Of a stretch of DNA of 64,000 nucleotides, positions 26,232 through 35,501 are shown piece after piece. Every line of letters starts with the position of its first letter. Position 1 is the stretch's first letter. Location: contig NC_092567.1 in assembly GCF_037975245.1 (NCBI RefSeq), positions 15,300,876-15,364,875 on the forward strand, written 5' to 3'. The stretch is from Apostichopus japonicus. Taxonomy: Eukaryota > Echinodermata > Holothuroidea > Aspidochirotida > Stichopodidae. The notes below the pieces were generated by a model, which saw only the letters and a list, made by a program, of their open reading frames with translations, made no database searches and was not told the DNA's origin. A program made the position numbers and the translations under genes.

Positions 26232-26526
26232 TGAACAGAAATTTTATATAAAGTGACCTATGACTATAGTATAGGCTAGGCCTTACAACCGGTTCCCTAC
26301 TAGGTATACCAAATGGTTCAATTACTAACGTTAGACATATCCTAACGCTATAGTTGCCTAGCTTATAGGGAATTGAACAGAAACTTTATATAAAGTGACC
26401 TAGGCCTACTGTAGGACTATAGTATAGGCTAGGCCTAACAAACCGGTTCTCTACTACGTATACCACATGGTACAATTAGTACTAACGTTAGACATATCCT
26501 AACGTTATAGTTGCCTAGCTTATAGG
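26232..26526. repeat. Two-copy tandem duplication of about 140 bp
   Basis: Blocks GAATTGAACAGAAATTTTAT, AAAGTGACCTA, ATAGTATAGGCTAGGCC, ACGTTAGACATATCCTAACG and TATAGTTGCCTAGCTTATAG occur twice (26232-26370 and 26371-26526). The duplication lies in the centre of the fold-back-like insertion. Confidence 0.85.
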
Positions 26527-27245
26527 GGCCTAACCTAGTTATACTCAAGTTAACACCTATATTTAGCCGCATGATTTTAGGAAAGTGATCGTCAACTAGC
26601 AAACATAATAGCAATTTTCAAAATTTACGCAATTGCCTGGATTGTTGTTTCAAATATGAAGTGTCATATTGGCATAATAACATACTTTGCAAAAGTCATT
26701 AGCCTAGTGAAGTGTACAGCATACACGTATATGCTACGAATGTGAGGATGCCCTACACTGAACATTATGAACATATGATTAAACTATCAATCTAATTTCA
26801 AGTGAGGCTTCATTTGTACAGTGTAAGAAGGTCAGCTCTTACATAAAGTTTGTTTTGTACCATAATTTTACTTGTTTATTAGTGTGCTCACTGTACAGAG
26901 GGCTATACATTTGTACAGTATATTTGTATGTTGTCTTGTGGCATCAAAAGGGTTGATTAACAACTCTCTCTTCTGGGTTGCTAGGCAACTATCTTGTTCT
27001 TCCTGGAAATTAGCCCTCACAGGAAATGGGGTCTGTGTGTATATATTTTAGGAACAAAGGAGTTTTGTGAGGGTAAAGGGAGTTGGCAGTTGGCTATGAG
27101 TATCTGAGCAAGGCAGTTGTAAAAGAAGAGAAAGATAGTTCAATGGCTGGATAGTTTGTTTTAAACCTTAATTTACATAGTTCAAGTTACTGTACATAGA
27201 CCTTATTATTTTATGGAAGTTGTGATATTCAACTGACAGTCTGGG

Positions 27246-27420
27246 ACACCATTTATTATAAAGGATACTATTTACTATAAAGGATATTATTTTACAATAA
27301 AGGATATTCCAGGACACCATCACTTATAAAGGACATTATTTTACTACAAAGGATATTGACATTATTTTACTGAAAGGATACCCTGGAACACTATTTCATA
27401 TAAATTAAAGGATACTTTTT
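27246..27420. repeat. TATAAAGGATA short repeat cluster
   Basis: TTATTATAAAGGATACTATT-like units of about 20-30 bp recur six or seven times with variation, within the fold-back-like insertion. Confidence 0.7.
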
Positions 27421-27914
27421 TGTTGGGATCGGACATTCATCATACCATTTATTGGGTTCAACTATACTGATGTCGTAGAATATCTGATGTCGTGGAAGAT
27501 CTGAGGTCCTAGAATACTTGATGTCACCAGTAGGCCAACTCACCAGAACAGACTTTTAAATTAAGTGTATTTCGTTATAGTTTGGGTGCGCACCTCACGA
27601 CTGTAAGTTGTTTCATTTAATTCGTTGACTGGGCCCATATCAGCTGTACATTGTTTGTTATTCATAATTATAATTTCTTTTGATCCAATCCAGTTGAGTT
27701 CTCCATTTTTTTATGTGTCTTGCTCTGTGTTAGGTCATCACACCAAACCCAGAGTTCTCTGATCAAGAACAAACATTTATTTTCAGTGGCTAACACCCTT
27801 ACATACAGTATAGATCTACTGTTAAAAAATGAAAACTTCTTATAGTTTGGTGTTATATAAGTGTAGATAACACCAGTTGAGAATCCCAGTTCAAACTATT
27901 TAAAAATATAAGCA

Positions 27915-28275
27915 GTAAAACATAGTTCACCCAGTTTAACCCAGCAAAACATAGTTTACCCAATTGAACCCAGTAAAACATAGTTGACCCAGTAAAACAT
28001 AGTTGAACCCAGTAAAACATAGTTGACCCAGTAAAACATAGTTGAACCAGATGGACCCAGTAAAACATAGTTGAACCAGTTGGACCCAGTAAAACATAGT
28101 TGAACCAGTTGGACCCAGTAAACATAGTTGAACCAGTTGGACCCAGTAAACATAGTTGAACCAGTTGGACCCAGTAAAACATAGTTGAACTTGAACCAGT
28201 TGGACCCAGTAAAACATAGTTGAACCAGTTGGACCCAGTAAACCATAGTTGAACCAGTTGGGAACCCCAGCTCAC
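27915..28275. repeat. 27-30-bp minisatellite, right arm
   Basis: The unit ACCCAGTAAAACATAGTTGA plus ACCAGTTGG repeats about a dozen times with deletions. Its AACCAGTTGGACCC core is complementary to the ACTGGGTT words of the left arm. Open frames through it are repeat artefacts. Confidence 0.9.
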
Positions 28276-28367
28276 CCATTTCAACCTAGTTCAAATTTGG
28301 GCCAATTTCCGTATAGAAAATTCCAGTTGAACCCAGTTCAAAAGTTCAACTGGAATTTCCACCAGGG

Positions 28368-29057
28368 TTGAGGCTGAAATTTAAAAACCTCGATTTTTCG
28401 TCCAAATTTGATCATTTTGTAAGGCTATACCCTTATGGTTTTGCCAATTTTGGCCCCAAATCGCCATTTTTAAAATCTTCTCAAACTGATGCGGCGAACG
28501 AATGCCGACCTCTTTATCATATAGCAGACATTATAAGCGTTGACAATAGGTCAAACTAATTTGAATATTCAAATCGTTATGATTTCATATATTGATTTTT
28601 CAGGCAAAAACTTGCTAGAATTTCACTCCTAACCGGACGGGAACATGCTTCTGATCCACATGAATCCATTGTAGACATTGAGGCTGAAATTTAAAAACCT
28701 CGATTTTTCGTCCAAATTTGATCATTTTGTAAGGTTTATATACCCTTATGGTTTTTGCCAGTTTTGGCCCAAAATCGCCATTTTTAAAATCTTCTCAAAC
28801 TGATGCGGCGAACGGATGCCGACCTCTTTATCATATAGCAGACATTATAAGCGTTGACAATAGGTCAAAACTCTCCAGACAGACACTCTAATTTGAATAT
28901 TCAAATCGTTATGATTTCATATAGGCCTATTGATTTTTCAGGCGATAACTTGCTAGAATTTCACTTCTAACCGGACGGGAACATGCTTCTGATCCACATG
29001 AATCCATTGACATTTAAAACCTCGATTTTTCGTCCAAATTCGATCATTTTGTAAGGG
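28368..29057. repeat. Satellite array resumes (about 2 monomers)
   Basis: The same 330-bp monomer continues after the insertion, with more divergence, and then breaks off after ATCATTTTGTAAGG. The last unit lacks part of the GAGGCTGAAA word. Confidence 0.9.
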
Positions 29058-29189
29058 GACTGACCTCTAGACAAGTCATTTTTCTCATTCTTCCAGTTAC
29101 AGAGCACTAACCACTGCGCCACATTGTCGGTTGAGAAAGATTGCTCATTTCTAATACTTAAATTTCAGAATGGTCTGTAGTGCGCTTTC

Positions 29190-29300
29190 GACACTATCTA
29201 AGCGGAGCGCAACCATAGGTTGGCGGAGCATATAGAAATTTGTTGAGCAAAGATACTCCCTAGATCGCCGGAAATGACCCTTTCCGGGTCTTGCTAATTT
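29190..29300 (+). mobile_element. hAT-family fragment
   Basis: ACTATCTAAGCGGAGCGC, ATAGGTTGGCG and AGATCGCCGGAAATGACCC match the interior of the element at 3408. Both termini are missing. A G homopolymer at 29476-29489 lies downstream. Confidence 0.6.
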
Positions 29301-29769
29301 GCAGATAAACGAAGAATAAATAGGTGTCATCGCCATTTTGTCAGAAAATTACACCAACAAAATGTGACAAATGTCAATAGGTATTTGAGAGCGCAATAAA
29401 AAGTTAATAATCGCGAATAAGTTAAAAGTGGTAAAGAGCTGAAAAGGGCGCCAGCAGTCCATTTGAGTCCGTCAGGGGGGGGGGGGGGGATCCGCCCCCT
29501 CTGACTGTATGGACGCTCTGCCACTGGGTGTTTCTATTCCAACTTCAGATTGGAGGAAAAGAACAAAATACTGCCTCAGAGGTTTGAACTATAGACATGT
29601 TTATCTTATATTTTGGCTGTTTCAGAGTGCTAACTTTTGAGAAATATGTGACCCTATGAATGTTTGGGGGGGGGGGGTGGTGACCAATGTTACACCATCC
29701 ACATGCAAGTTTTATAGTTCCACCACAGTGAACCACAAATCATTTGATAAGTTCCACAAGCATTTTAAG

Positions 29770-29952
29770 AAAACACAGTGTGTGGATCCGCAGTTGAAAG
29801 TGCAAGGACCCTCTTTTTTATAAAGGTTAAAGGTCATTTGAGGTCACCAGAAGTAAAACTCTGACAACCTGTTTATAATAGTGCTCATTAGGTATAGTTT
29901 GAACTTGGAATGTGGATCCACCTTACGAAGTACAGGACCCTTGTATTGCACA
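29770..29952 (+). repeat. Diverged repeat pair
   Basis: GTGTGGATCCGCAGTTGAAAGTGCAAGGACCC-like sequence near 29778 recurs as TGTGGATCCACCTTACGAAG followed by TACAGGACCCT at 29911-29942. It is likely part of one dispersed repeat. Confidence 0.4.
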
Positions 29953-30516
29953 GTTTACATTCAGTTTTGGTATATAAATCCAGGAAGCAATCATAAAGCC
30001 TCTTGGCTTTCTGGTTTGAATTTCTGATTCTTTGCAATAAATTGTATCAAATCCAAATTTTGACAAATATAGCTCGGCAATAAGGTTTTGTAGCCAGGGT
30101 GCAATAATGGCATCACAACTATTCTTAAATTTTTTTATTTTTTTTTTACAGAAAAATATCTATCCATTTCTGAACAATTTAAGATCTGACAAATTTTGAA
30201 TATTGTCCACTTAGTTACCAAAGCGAGTCTACCTCTCTTATAAAAGCACCTGACCTTCCAAACTTGAAGGGTTGTCACTTTATTCCATTGGCAGTGAGTA
30301 ATACCTGTCATGGCAGACATGGAGAATAGGACCAGCTTCAAGTTTCCGCTCGCCTAACATACAATTCTCGGGCCTAGCCCGCGTCGATGGGCCTTACTGA
30401 GAAGAGTTTGGATTGCAATATATATCCTTATTTCAACTCTTCAACTACTGAGAGAATTTTCCCAAAAATATATGACAACTTAAGATATACGAATTGATGT
30501 TTTTATTTAAGCAATA

Positions 30517-30557
30517 GAGTAGATACATATATATATATATATATGTATCTATATATG
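30517..30557. repeat. AT microsatellite palindrome
   Basis: AGATACATATATATATATAT followed by ATATGTATCT forms a self-complementary stretch. Confidence 0.85.
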
Positions 30558-31174
30558 ATGAAAGAAGATATTTAATTGCAATGCATCAAATAAAAGTGAA
30601 AAGTAATGCTTTTCAGGTCCCTATTAGCACTATGACATCACATATTTACAGAATTGTCATAACAGCTCCTAGATATGACTTTTCAAATGTAGCATATCTC
30701 CCAAAACAGAACAGCATTTTTCTTTATAGCTCTTTTGGCCAGTCATTCTTCACAACGATTTCTTTCATATACAGAAGAGAAGATGAAAGGTTTGGCTTAA
30801 GTTTGTATCACCTTTAAGAGTTTTGGACAAAAAAAGAATTTGAAAAGTACAGCATGATCAAGGAGAGAAAACTGTAAACAACTTCAAAGTATTGTCTTGC
30901 ATTGATAAGTTGCTGATAAAAATAGATTTAATTAAGCTTCTTCCTCTCCAGTTCCACCTGTTGTGTTTATTTTCCCCTTTTATAAGCAGTGGTTAGACTT
31001 TGGCAACTGTACTGCGAAAGTTGCTGGCTGCAGTATACGTCTTCACTAATTCCACTCTTTTTCTTTGAAAGAGGATGCTTTGTCTAAGTTACATATTAGT
31101 CAAATAAAACAAAACTGTTAGCAAACTGCTTATCCACTAAATTGCCTGTGTAAGAGAACGTGTTAAAGTAAGAG

Positions 31175-31215
31175 GGCCTGACGTTTCGATCCTAGCAGGA
31201 TCTTCTTCGGAGGCT
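31175..31215 (-). ncRNA. Hammerhead-ribozyme-like motif (decayed)
   Basis: On the minus strand: AGCCT, then CCGAAGA in place of CUGANGA (U4 changed to C), a stem II hairpin GATCC-TGCTA-GGATC, GAAA, the minimal stem III ACGU, the C of the cleavage site, and AGGC, which pairs with GCCT to give stem I. The architecture fits the minimal hammerheads reported in Penelope-like elements. The U4 change should impair catalysis. Confidence 0.5.
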
Positions 31216-31324
31216 GAATGACAAGTAACAGTAATAAAAGGGACAAATACAAGCACAGAACACAGACAGGTTAATGAGCAGGGTGAACACACTCTGTATC
31301 TGCTGTTACTGTTACTTGTCATTC

Positions 31325-31366
31325 AGCCTATGAGGAAGATCCTGCTAGGATCAAAACGTCAGGCCC
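31325..31366 (+). ncRNA. Hammerhead-ribozyme-like motif (decayed), inverted partner
   Basis: AGCCT, ATGAGGA (C3 changed to A), stem II GATCC-TGCTA-GGATC, AAAA (G12 changed to A), ACGTC, AGGC. Stem I GCCT/AGGC is preserved. Two core changes make activity unlikely. Confidence 0.45.
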
Positions 31367-32216
31367 ACTTAATTTTACAGATTAAATATTAGTATGTAGT
31401 CTTGTGTGGTTAACTCTGATTGGTTCTTAGTGCTGCTCATGGTAGCTAGTGTGTGTGTGTAGGCCAATGAGAGGGGGTTAAGTTGGGTCACATGTTTATA
31501 CCCTGTGGTTTAGGTGCTCCATTCCAGGAATCTTAGGAAGAGATGCAGTTTTGCTGTGAGCCAGTCAAAAAGGGCATTAGTAGAATTAGGTCATTCTTGT
31601 GATAATATAGTCAGTCTACTGTGGAGATATTAGTAGTCGTTAAATCAGTTGTCAACCTTATCTTATAAAAAAATGTATCTTTAACTTTTCCTAAAGGAAT
31701 TATTTGTTTGCATCTCATTCATTGTACGCATTCACTTTTAAATGGAATTGATGGACCCGAGAGATGTGTACATTTACTCACTGTTTAAGTAATGAATTAT
31801 CTTCGTTGTACCTGGACTTCACCAACTTTCCTTGAGAAGGACGTCTCTTTTGACTGTATTAGTTATTCACATGGTCAAGAGGTTCCTAGCCAGCTACCAC
31901 ACAACAAACAGCCAACGAATTAACAAGAACACAGTGTTGCTGGACGTTACAGACCTGCCTGCCAGATAAGCCCATCTCTTATTTCATAAATGTGCACAAT
32001 GTTTTAATGTGCACAATGTGATGTGCACAATGTGATAAATGTGCATGTCTAGTGGTACATGATGCTCCCTAGTTAATTGTAACTGGATATCCCACAGTTA
32101 AGTGTAAATTGATACCCCCTTTAAATATAATTGTTTAACAAATGTGTGTTAAGTTTAAGCATACTTTGCTGAGATTTCTCAGTTGCCTATTGATATCCCT
32201 ATAGTAAAAGTATAAA

Positions 32217-32234
32217 TATATATATATATATATG
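32217..32234. repeat. AT microsatellite
   Basis: A run of TA dinucleotides in AT-rich DNA. Confidence 0.8.
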
Positions 32235-32502
32235 AAAGTATAATGATACAAGTATTGATTATAAATTATAATAAGTATAATTGCTTAACAATAACAGTGA
32301 GTTAATTTTAAGCGCACTTTGCCAAATTTTCTCACGTTGCGTATTTACTTATTAAATGTTTAGGCCGAGCTAACATAGCTGCATACTAAATCTAACAGCC
32401 AGTCTTATTCTGCATTTAGCCTGTTGTATTTGAAATATAGAGGTTAGCTGTCCCCACACTTTGTAACCACTAGGGGGCATAGGGTCTAGGAGCCCAATTT
32501 GA

Positions 32503-32625
32503 TTTGGGGGGGAGGGGCTGTAACGACTTGCCTGAAAAATATAACCAAAATTTTTCGTCCGCTCCGCGCGCGTTCGACATGTACATATCATATAGGCATG
32601 CATCGGTTATTACATCGCATGTCAA
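32503..32625 (-). repeat. Dispersed repeat (inverted copy of 10460-10600)
   Basis: It contains GGGGCTGTAACGACTTGCC, CAAAATTTTTCG, CGCGCGCGTTC and GCATGCATCGGTTATTACAT, matching the reverse complement of 10460-10600. Confidence 0.6.
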
Positions 32626-33045
32626 TTACATACAATCATTTGCCGTGTTATTACCCTTCCATATCGGTTATAATTTTTAGGGAATTCATTGCAATAATGA
32701 TGATCATAATAGTAAAAGTTTCAACCAATGAAAAACACATGGTGAATTACCGACTGGTGCAATTCAAATCACCAAGGAGAATTTTTTAACTATCGATTTC
32801 CTTTAGCTACATTATTGCAATTTATATTTCTTTCAGTAGCTGCCCGAAAAACTTCTCAGCATATTGCCCAAATTTTCACAAAAAAATTGGTTGGGGGAGG
32901 GCTGCAGCCCCCCTGCCTCCAACGCCTATGCTAGGGGAATCCCGACAAGCCTGCTGCTCAGCTAGCTGCTGGCAAGGACCCTGCTCCCATCTATTACATT
33001 GATACTTTGCTAATACACGTTGGGTTCTTTTTGTGTTAAAGAGTA

Positions 33046-33079
33046 TATAAATATATATGTATAAATATATATGTATAAA

Positions 33080-33163
<84 letters not shown>
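33046..33163. repeat. AT microsatellite at a SINE end
   Basis: About 110 bases of TA dinucleotides with a few interruptions. It adjoins the SINE that starts at 33164, and is probably the expanded tail of that minus-strand element. Open frames of alternating Tyr/Ile over it are artefacts. Confidence 0.9.
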
Positions 33164-33166
<3 letters not shown>

Positions 33167-33352
33167 GAAAATCGTAATGAGTTGGAAAATCAAGAACAGT
33201 GAAAAAACTTTCAGCCTCCACCGGGATTTGAACCACGGGCCTTCCGCTCTGTACGCGGACACCCTAACCACTAGGCTATGGACGCTGATTGTATGTTCAG
33301 AGGTTCGAAACCGGTAAGGAAGGTCGTAATTCCACTGTAGGCGTTTGTCACC
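33164..33352 (-). mobile_element. tRNA-like SINE, copy A
   Basis: On the minus strand, GCGTCCATAGCCTAGTGGTT gives an A box and GTGGTTCAAATCCCGG a B box. An anticodon-like hairpin TCCGC-GTACAGA-GCGGA lies between them. The acceptor stem pairs at 6 of 7 positions, but the T stem is poor, so it is a SINE head, not a working tRNA gene. The body and the AT tail follow. Copy B lies at 33533-33714. Confidence 0.7.
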
Positions 33353-33532
33353 TGTATGAACAATACTAGTTCTGTTTTGGTGACATATTTGCCCTACTCC
33401 AGAGATCAAACATGATTCTAACCAACTCGAAATCATTTGTGATTCCTAAAGCCGGATCTCGAAAGAGATACTTTGAACAGACTTTATGTTAATGCAATGG
33501 AGGTAAACGAAAAAGGCAAATGAATATATATA

Positions 33533-33714
33533 AATGAACATCGTAATGAGTTGGAAAATCAAGAACAGTGAAAAAACTTTCAGCCTCCACCGGGATTTGA
33601 ACCACGGGCCTTCCGCTCTGTACGCGGACACCCTAACCACTAGGCTATGGACGCTGTATGTCCAGAGGTTCGAAACCGGTAAGGAAGGTCGTAATTCCAC
33701 TGTAGGCGTTTGTC
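33533..33714 (-). mobile_element. tRNA-like SINE, copy B
   Basis: It is nearly identical to copy A over the tRNA-like head and body, including ATCGTAATGAGTTGGAAAAT and GTAGGCGTTTGTCA. It has a short deletion after GACGCTG. Same orientation, about 190 bp from copy A, with a short AT run at 33715-33727. Confidence 0.7.
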
Positions 33715-33729
33715 ATATATATATATACC

Positions 33730-35414
33730 CCTTAAAATACTATGCTAATACTGCATTCTGTGGTCATCACAGAACTGCCATAAGCCAATTAAATCATCCT
33801 TTTACAAATGATAAAATAAAATCTTTGCCCAGTGCTTGGAAGAATTAAATTACTATCAAAGTTTAACAATTGCATAATGAATGTATACAAATGATCAATA
33901 TTTCAAACAATGATTTGAGAATGAGTTGTGATATATCCTTTAACCAGAGGCAACATTCTCTCCCTCATTTTTTGTTGTTGAATATCAACATTAGGTCACA
34001 AGGACCCTTTTAATGATCAATTTCTTTCCTCCTCTGGAGGCAGAAGAAAAGCAAAAATTTGCCCAGCATCAAAAGTTGTCAAAATTTGCTCGATTTTCTT
34101 ACACCCTTTCCCTCCCCCCACCCCCCCCCCTTTCTACAATTTGGCAGAAGGACATCAGCAGTAAACATATTTCTTTACATTAATGTATTAAATTAAGGAA
34201 TGGATCACAAGAAAATGATAAAACAATCATAGAAATTAGACTGGTTTACAAAATTCCCAGTGATTTAAAAAAGAGAAATAAAAAATATGTAAAATTAAGG
34301 TATATGACTAATTATTACACACATTGTTTTGGTAGCTGCTCATGTTACTCAGTACTAATACTTTTGAAAGTAATCCGATTTTGGATTTCTCAAACACAAT
34401 CCATAGCCCTGTACAAACAAAATGAGCTTTAAGCACCTTATATATATCAAAAGTGTAAACAAGTACACAAACAATATCATGAAAGGCAAGTCATATTGCA
34501 AAAAGAGGGAGGGGGGAGGGGGGAAGGAGGAGGAACAAGTAAATGAAAGGGGGGAAAGAACAAAGTAAGAAAATCCCAGCAAGTAGACAAATTGCAAAAA
34601 TTTCAAAATCTAATTTCTGTCCAATATTGATAACTTACACTCCACCAAGGTGGCAAGGTGATTTAATTGTGTTCCCCTACAAGGGATCACATTCTTCCTG
34701 GTTGAGCTACGATACTACAAATTGACATTTTTACTTTTTATTCAGAACGGGGGTGACGGCTCGAGCTTTTGGCAGTATTTCTTACTCCGAAACAGCTGTG
34801 ACTTTGTAAACACTGCATCCGACTAACTTTCCAGATCGACATATTTACTAACTTTTAGAACCATTTTCTAAAACAACTAAATTTCTTTCCGTCTCACAAC
34901 AAGGAATGACGATAATGTGTGTGATCATATTGAGAAAGTTTCATATGAAGTTTCATATGAAGCCAGCAGGCATGAAACACTGACTACATAACATGACACA
35001 CTATTAAAGGAAAATGAGAAAAACAGAGACCAGGAGGCAGCCTTGAGAATTTTACCGTGTAGCCGTAGTATGAAGACGAGGTATTGCAAAGTCAATGAAA
35101 AATGACGTGTAATCGAATGGCAAGACAGTCATTATGACAACAATATGCTATAAAGGGAAAATTGGGGGTGGGGTGGGGGTGGTGCATGAGATAAGGTTAC
35201 AAAGGTAAGGGGGTGGGGTACAGATGAAAAGTGGGACATAAAAAACTGTACACTTTCAAAATCATTCTAGTAAAGGAGCATTTCTCGAGCTTAGAATGTA
35301 TGTGATTCAAAAACACTTATATGAGTTAGATACCATCGATGACGTGGAGTTTATAGAGATGATATAGTGGGAATGATTATTCGTGTTGACATCTTGTACT
35401 GCATCGGCTACCCG
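33730..35414. other. 3' flank of choline kinase
   Basis: No independent gene is seen. It must include the choline kinase 3' UTR (minus strand, below 35415). Purine-rich runs lie at 34504-34560 and G-rich runs at 35164-35215. Confidence 0.5.
34738..34743 (-). terminator. Candidate polyadenylation signal of choline kinase
   Basis: TTTATT on the plus strand reads AATAAA on the minus strand, about 670 bases downstream of the stop codon. AATAAA is common by chance in such AT-rich DNA, so this is only a candidate. Confidence 0.25.
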
Positions 35415-35501
35415 TCATAAGCCTTGTACCCTTGACAGCATATCTTCGGGGAGATTTTTCTTGCAGTTTAAGTATTCTGTGAACCTGTCCAAAGCATATT
35501 C
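35415..35501 (-). CDS. CHK: Choline kinase exon 9 (stop codon)
   Basis: Encodes residues 339-366: EYALDRFTEYLNCKK, then LPEDMLSRVQGL and a TGA stop at 35417-35415. It matches the EYA..RF..Y end of the family. Acceptor TTGGCAG. Confidence 0.9.
   Translation of the reverse strand, partial: EYALDRFTEYLNCKKNLPEDMLSRVQGL

Larger units (their letters stand above)
25091..28367. mobile_element. Fold-back-like 3.28-kb insertion within the satellite
   Basis: The satellite is cut in the word GTAGACATTGAGG: GTAGACATT precedes the insert and TTGAGG follows it, so TT may be duplicated. The insert begins CCCTGGTAGAAATTCCAGT and ends with the near-perfect inverse, ACTGGAATTTCCACCAGGG. Both arms carry minisatellites built from AACTGGGTT on the left and AACCCAGTT on the right. 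The arms are thus largely complementary, as in fold-back elements. The central 2 kb (about 25.7-27.85 kb) has no long ORF, so it would be non-autonomous. Confidence 0.75.
31174..31366. mobile_element. Palindromic Penelope-like terminal repeat with two decayed hammerhead motifs
   Basis: The left arm (31174-31235) and right arm (31308-31366) are inverted copies of about 60 bp: GGGCCTGACGTTTCGATCC ... GGATCAAAACGTCAGGCCC. The centre resembles 57520-57565. This layout and the embedded ribozyme-like motifs are known from Penelope-like retroelements. No reverse transcriptase remains. Confidence 0.6.

Noticed and set aside
27853-28284. 143-codon Trp/Val/Gln/Leu-rich open frame on the minus strand
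   Set aside because: It is a reading of the right-arm minisatellite, open in three overlapping frames.
33225-33300. Possible functional tRNA gene
   Set aside because: The T stem does not pair, the sequence exists in two copies with a SINE body, and the putative anticodon (ACA) is not a normal animal one.
32876-33436. 186-codon open frame with a long Tyr-Ile run
   Set aside because: It crosses a SINE and an AT microsatellite. The protein-like parts are the SINE read in frame.
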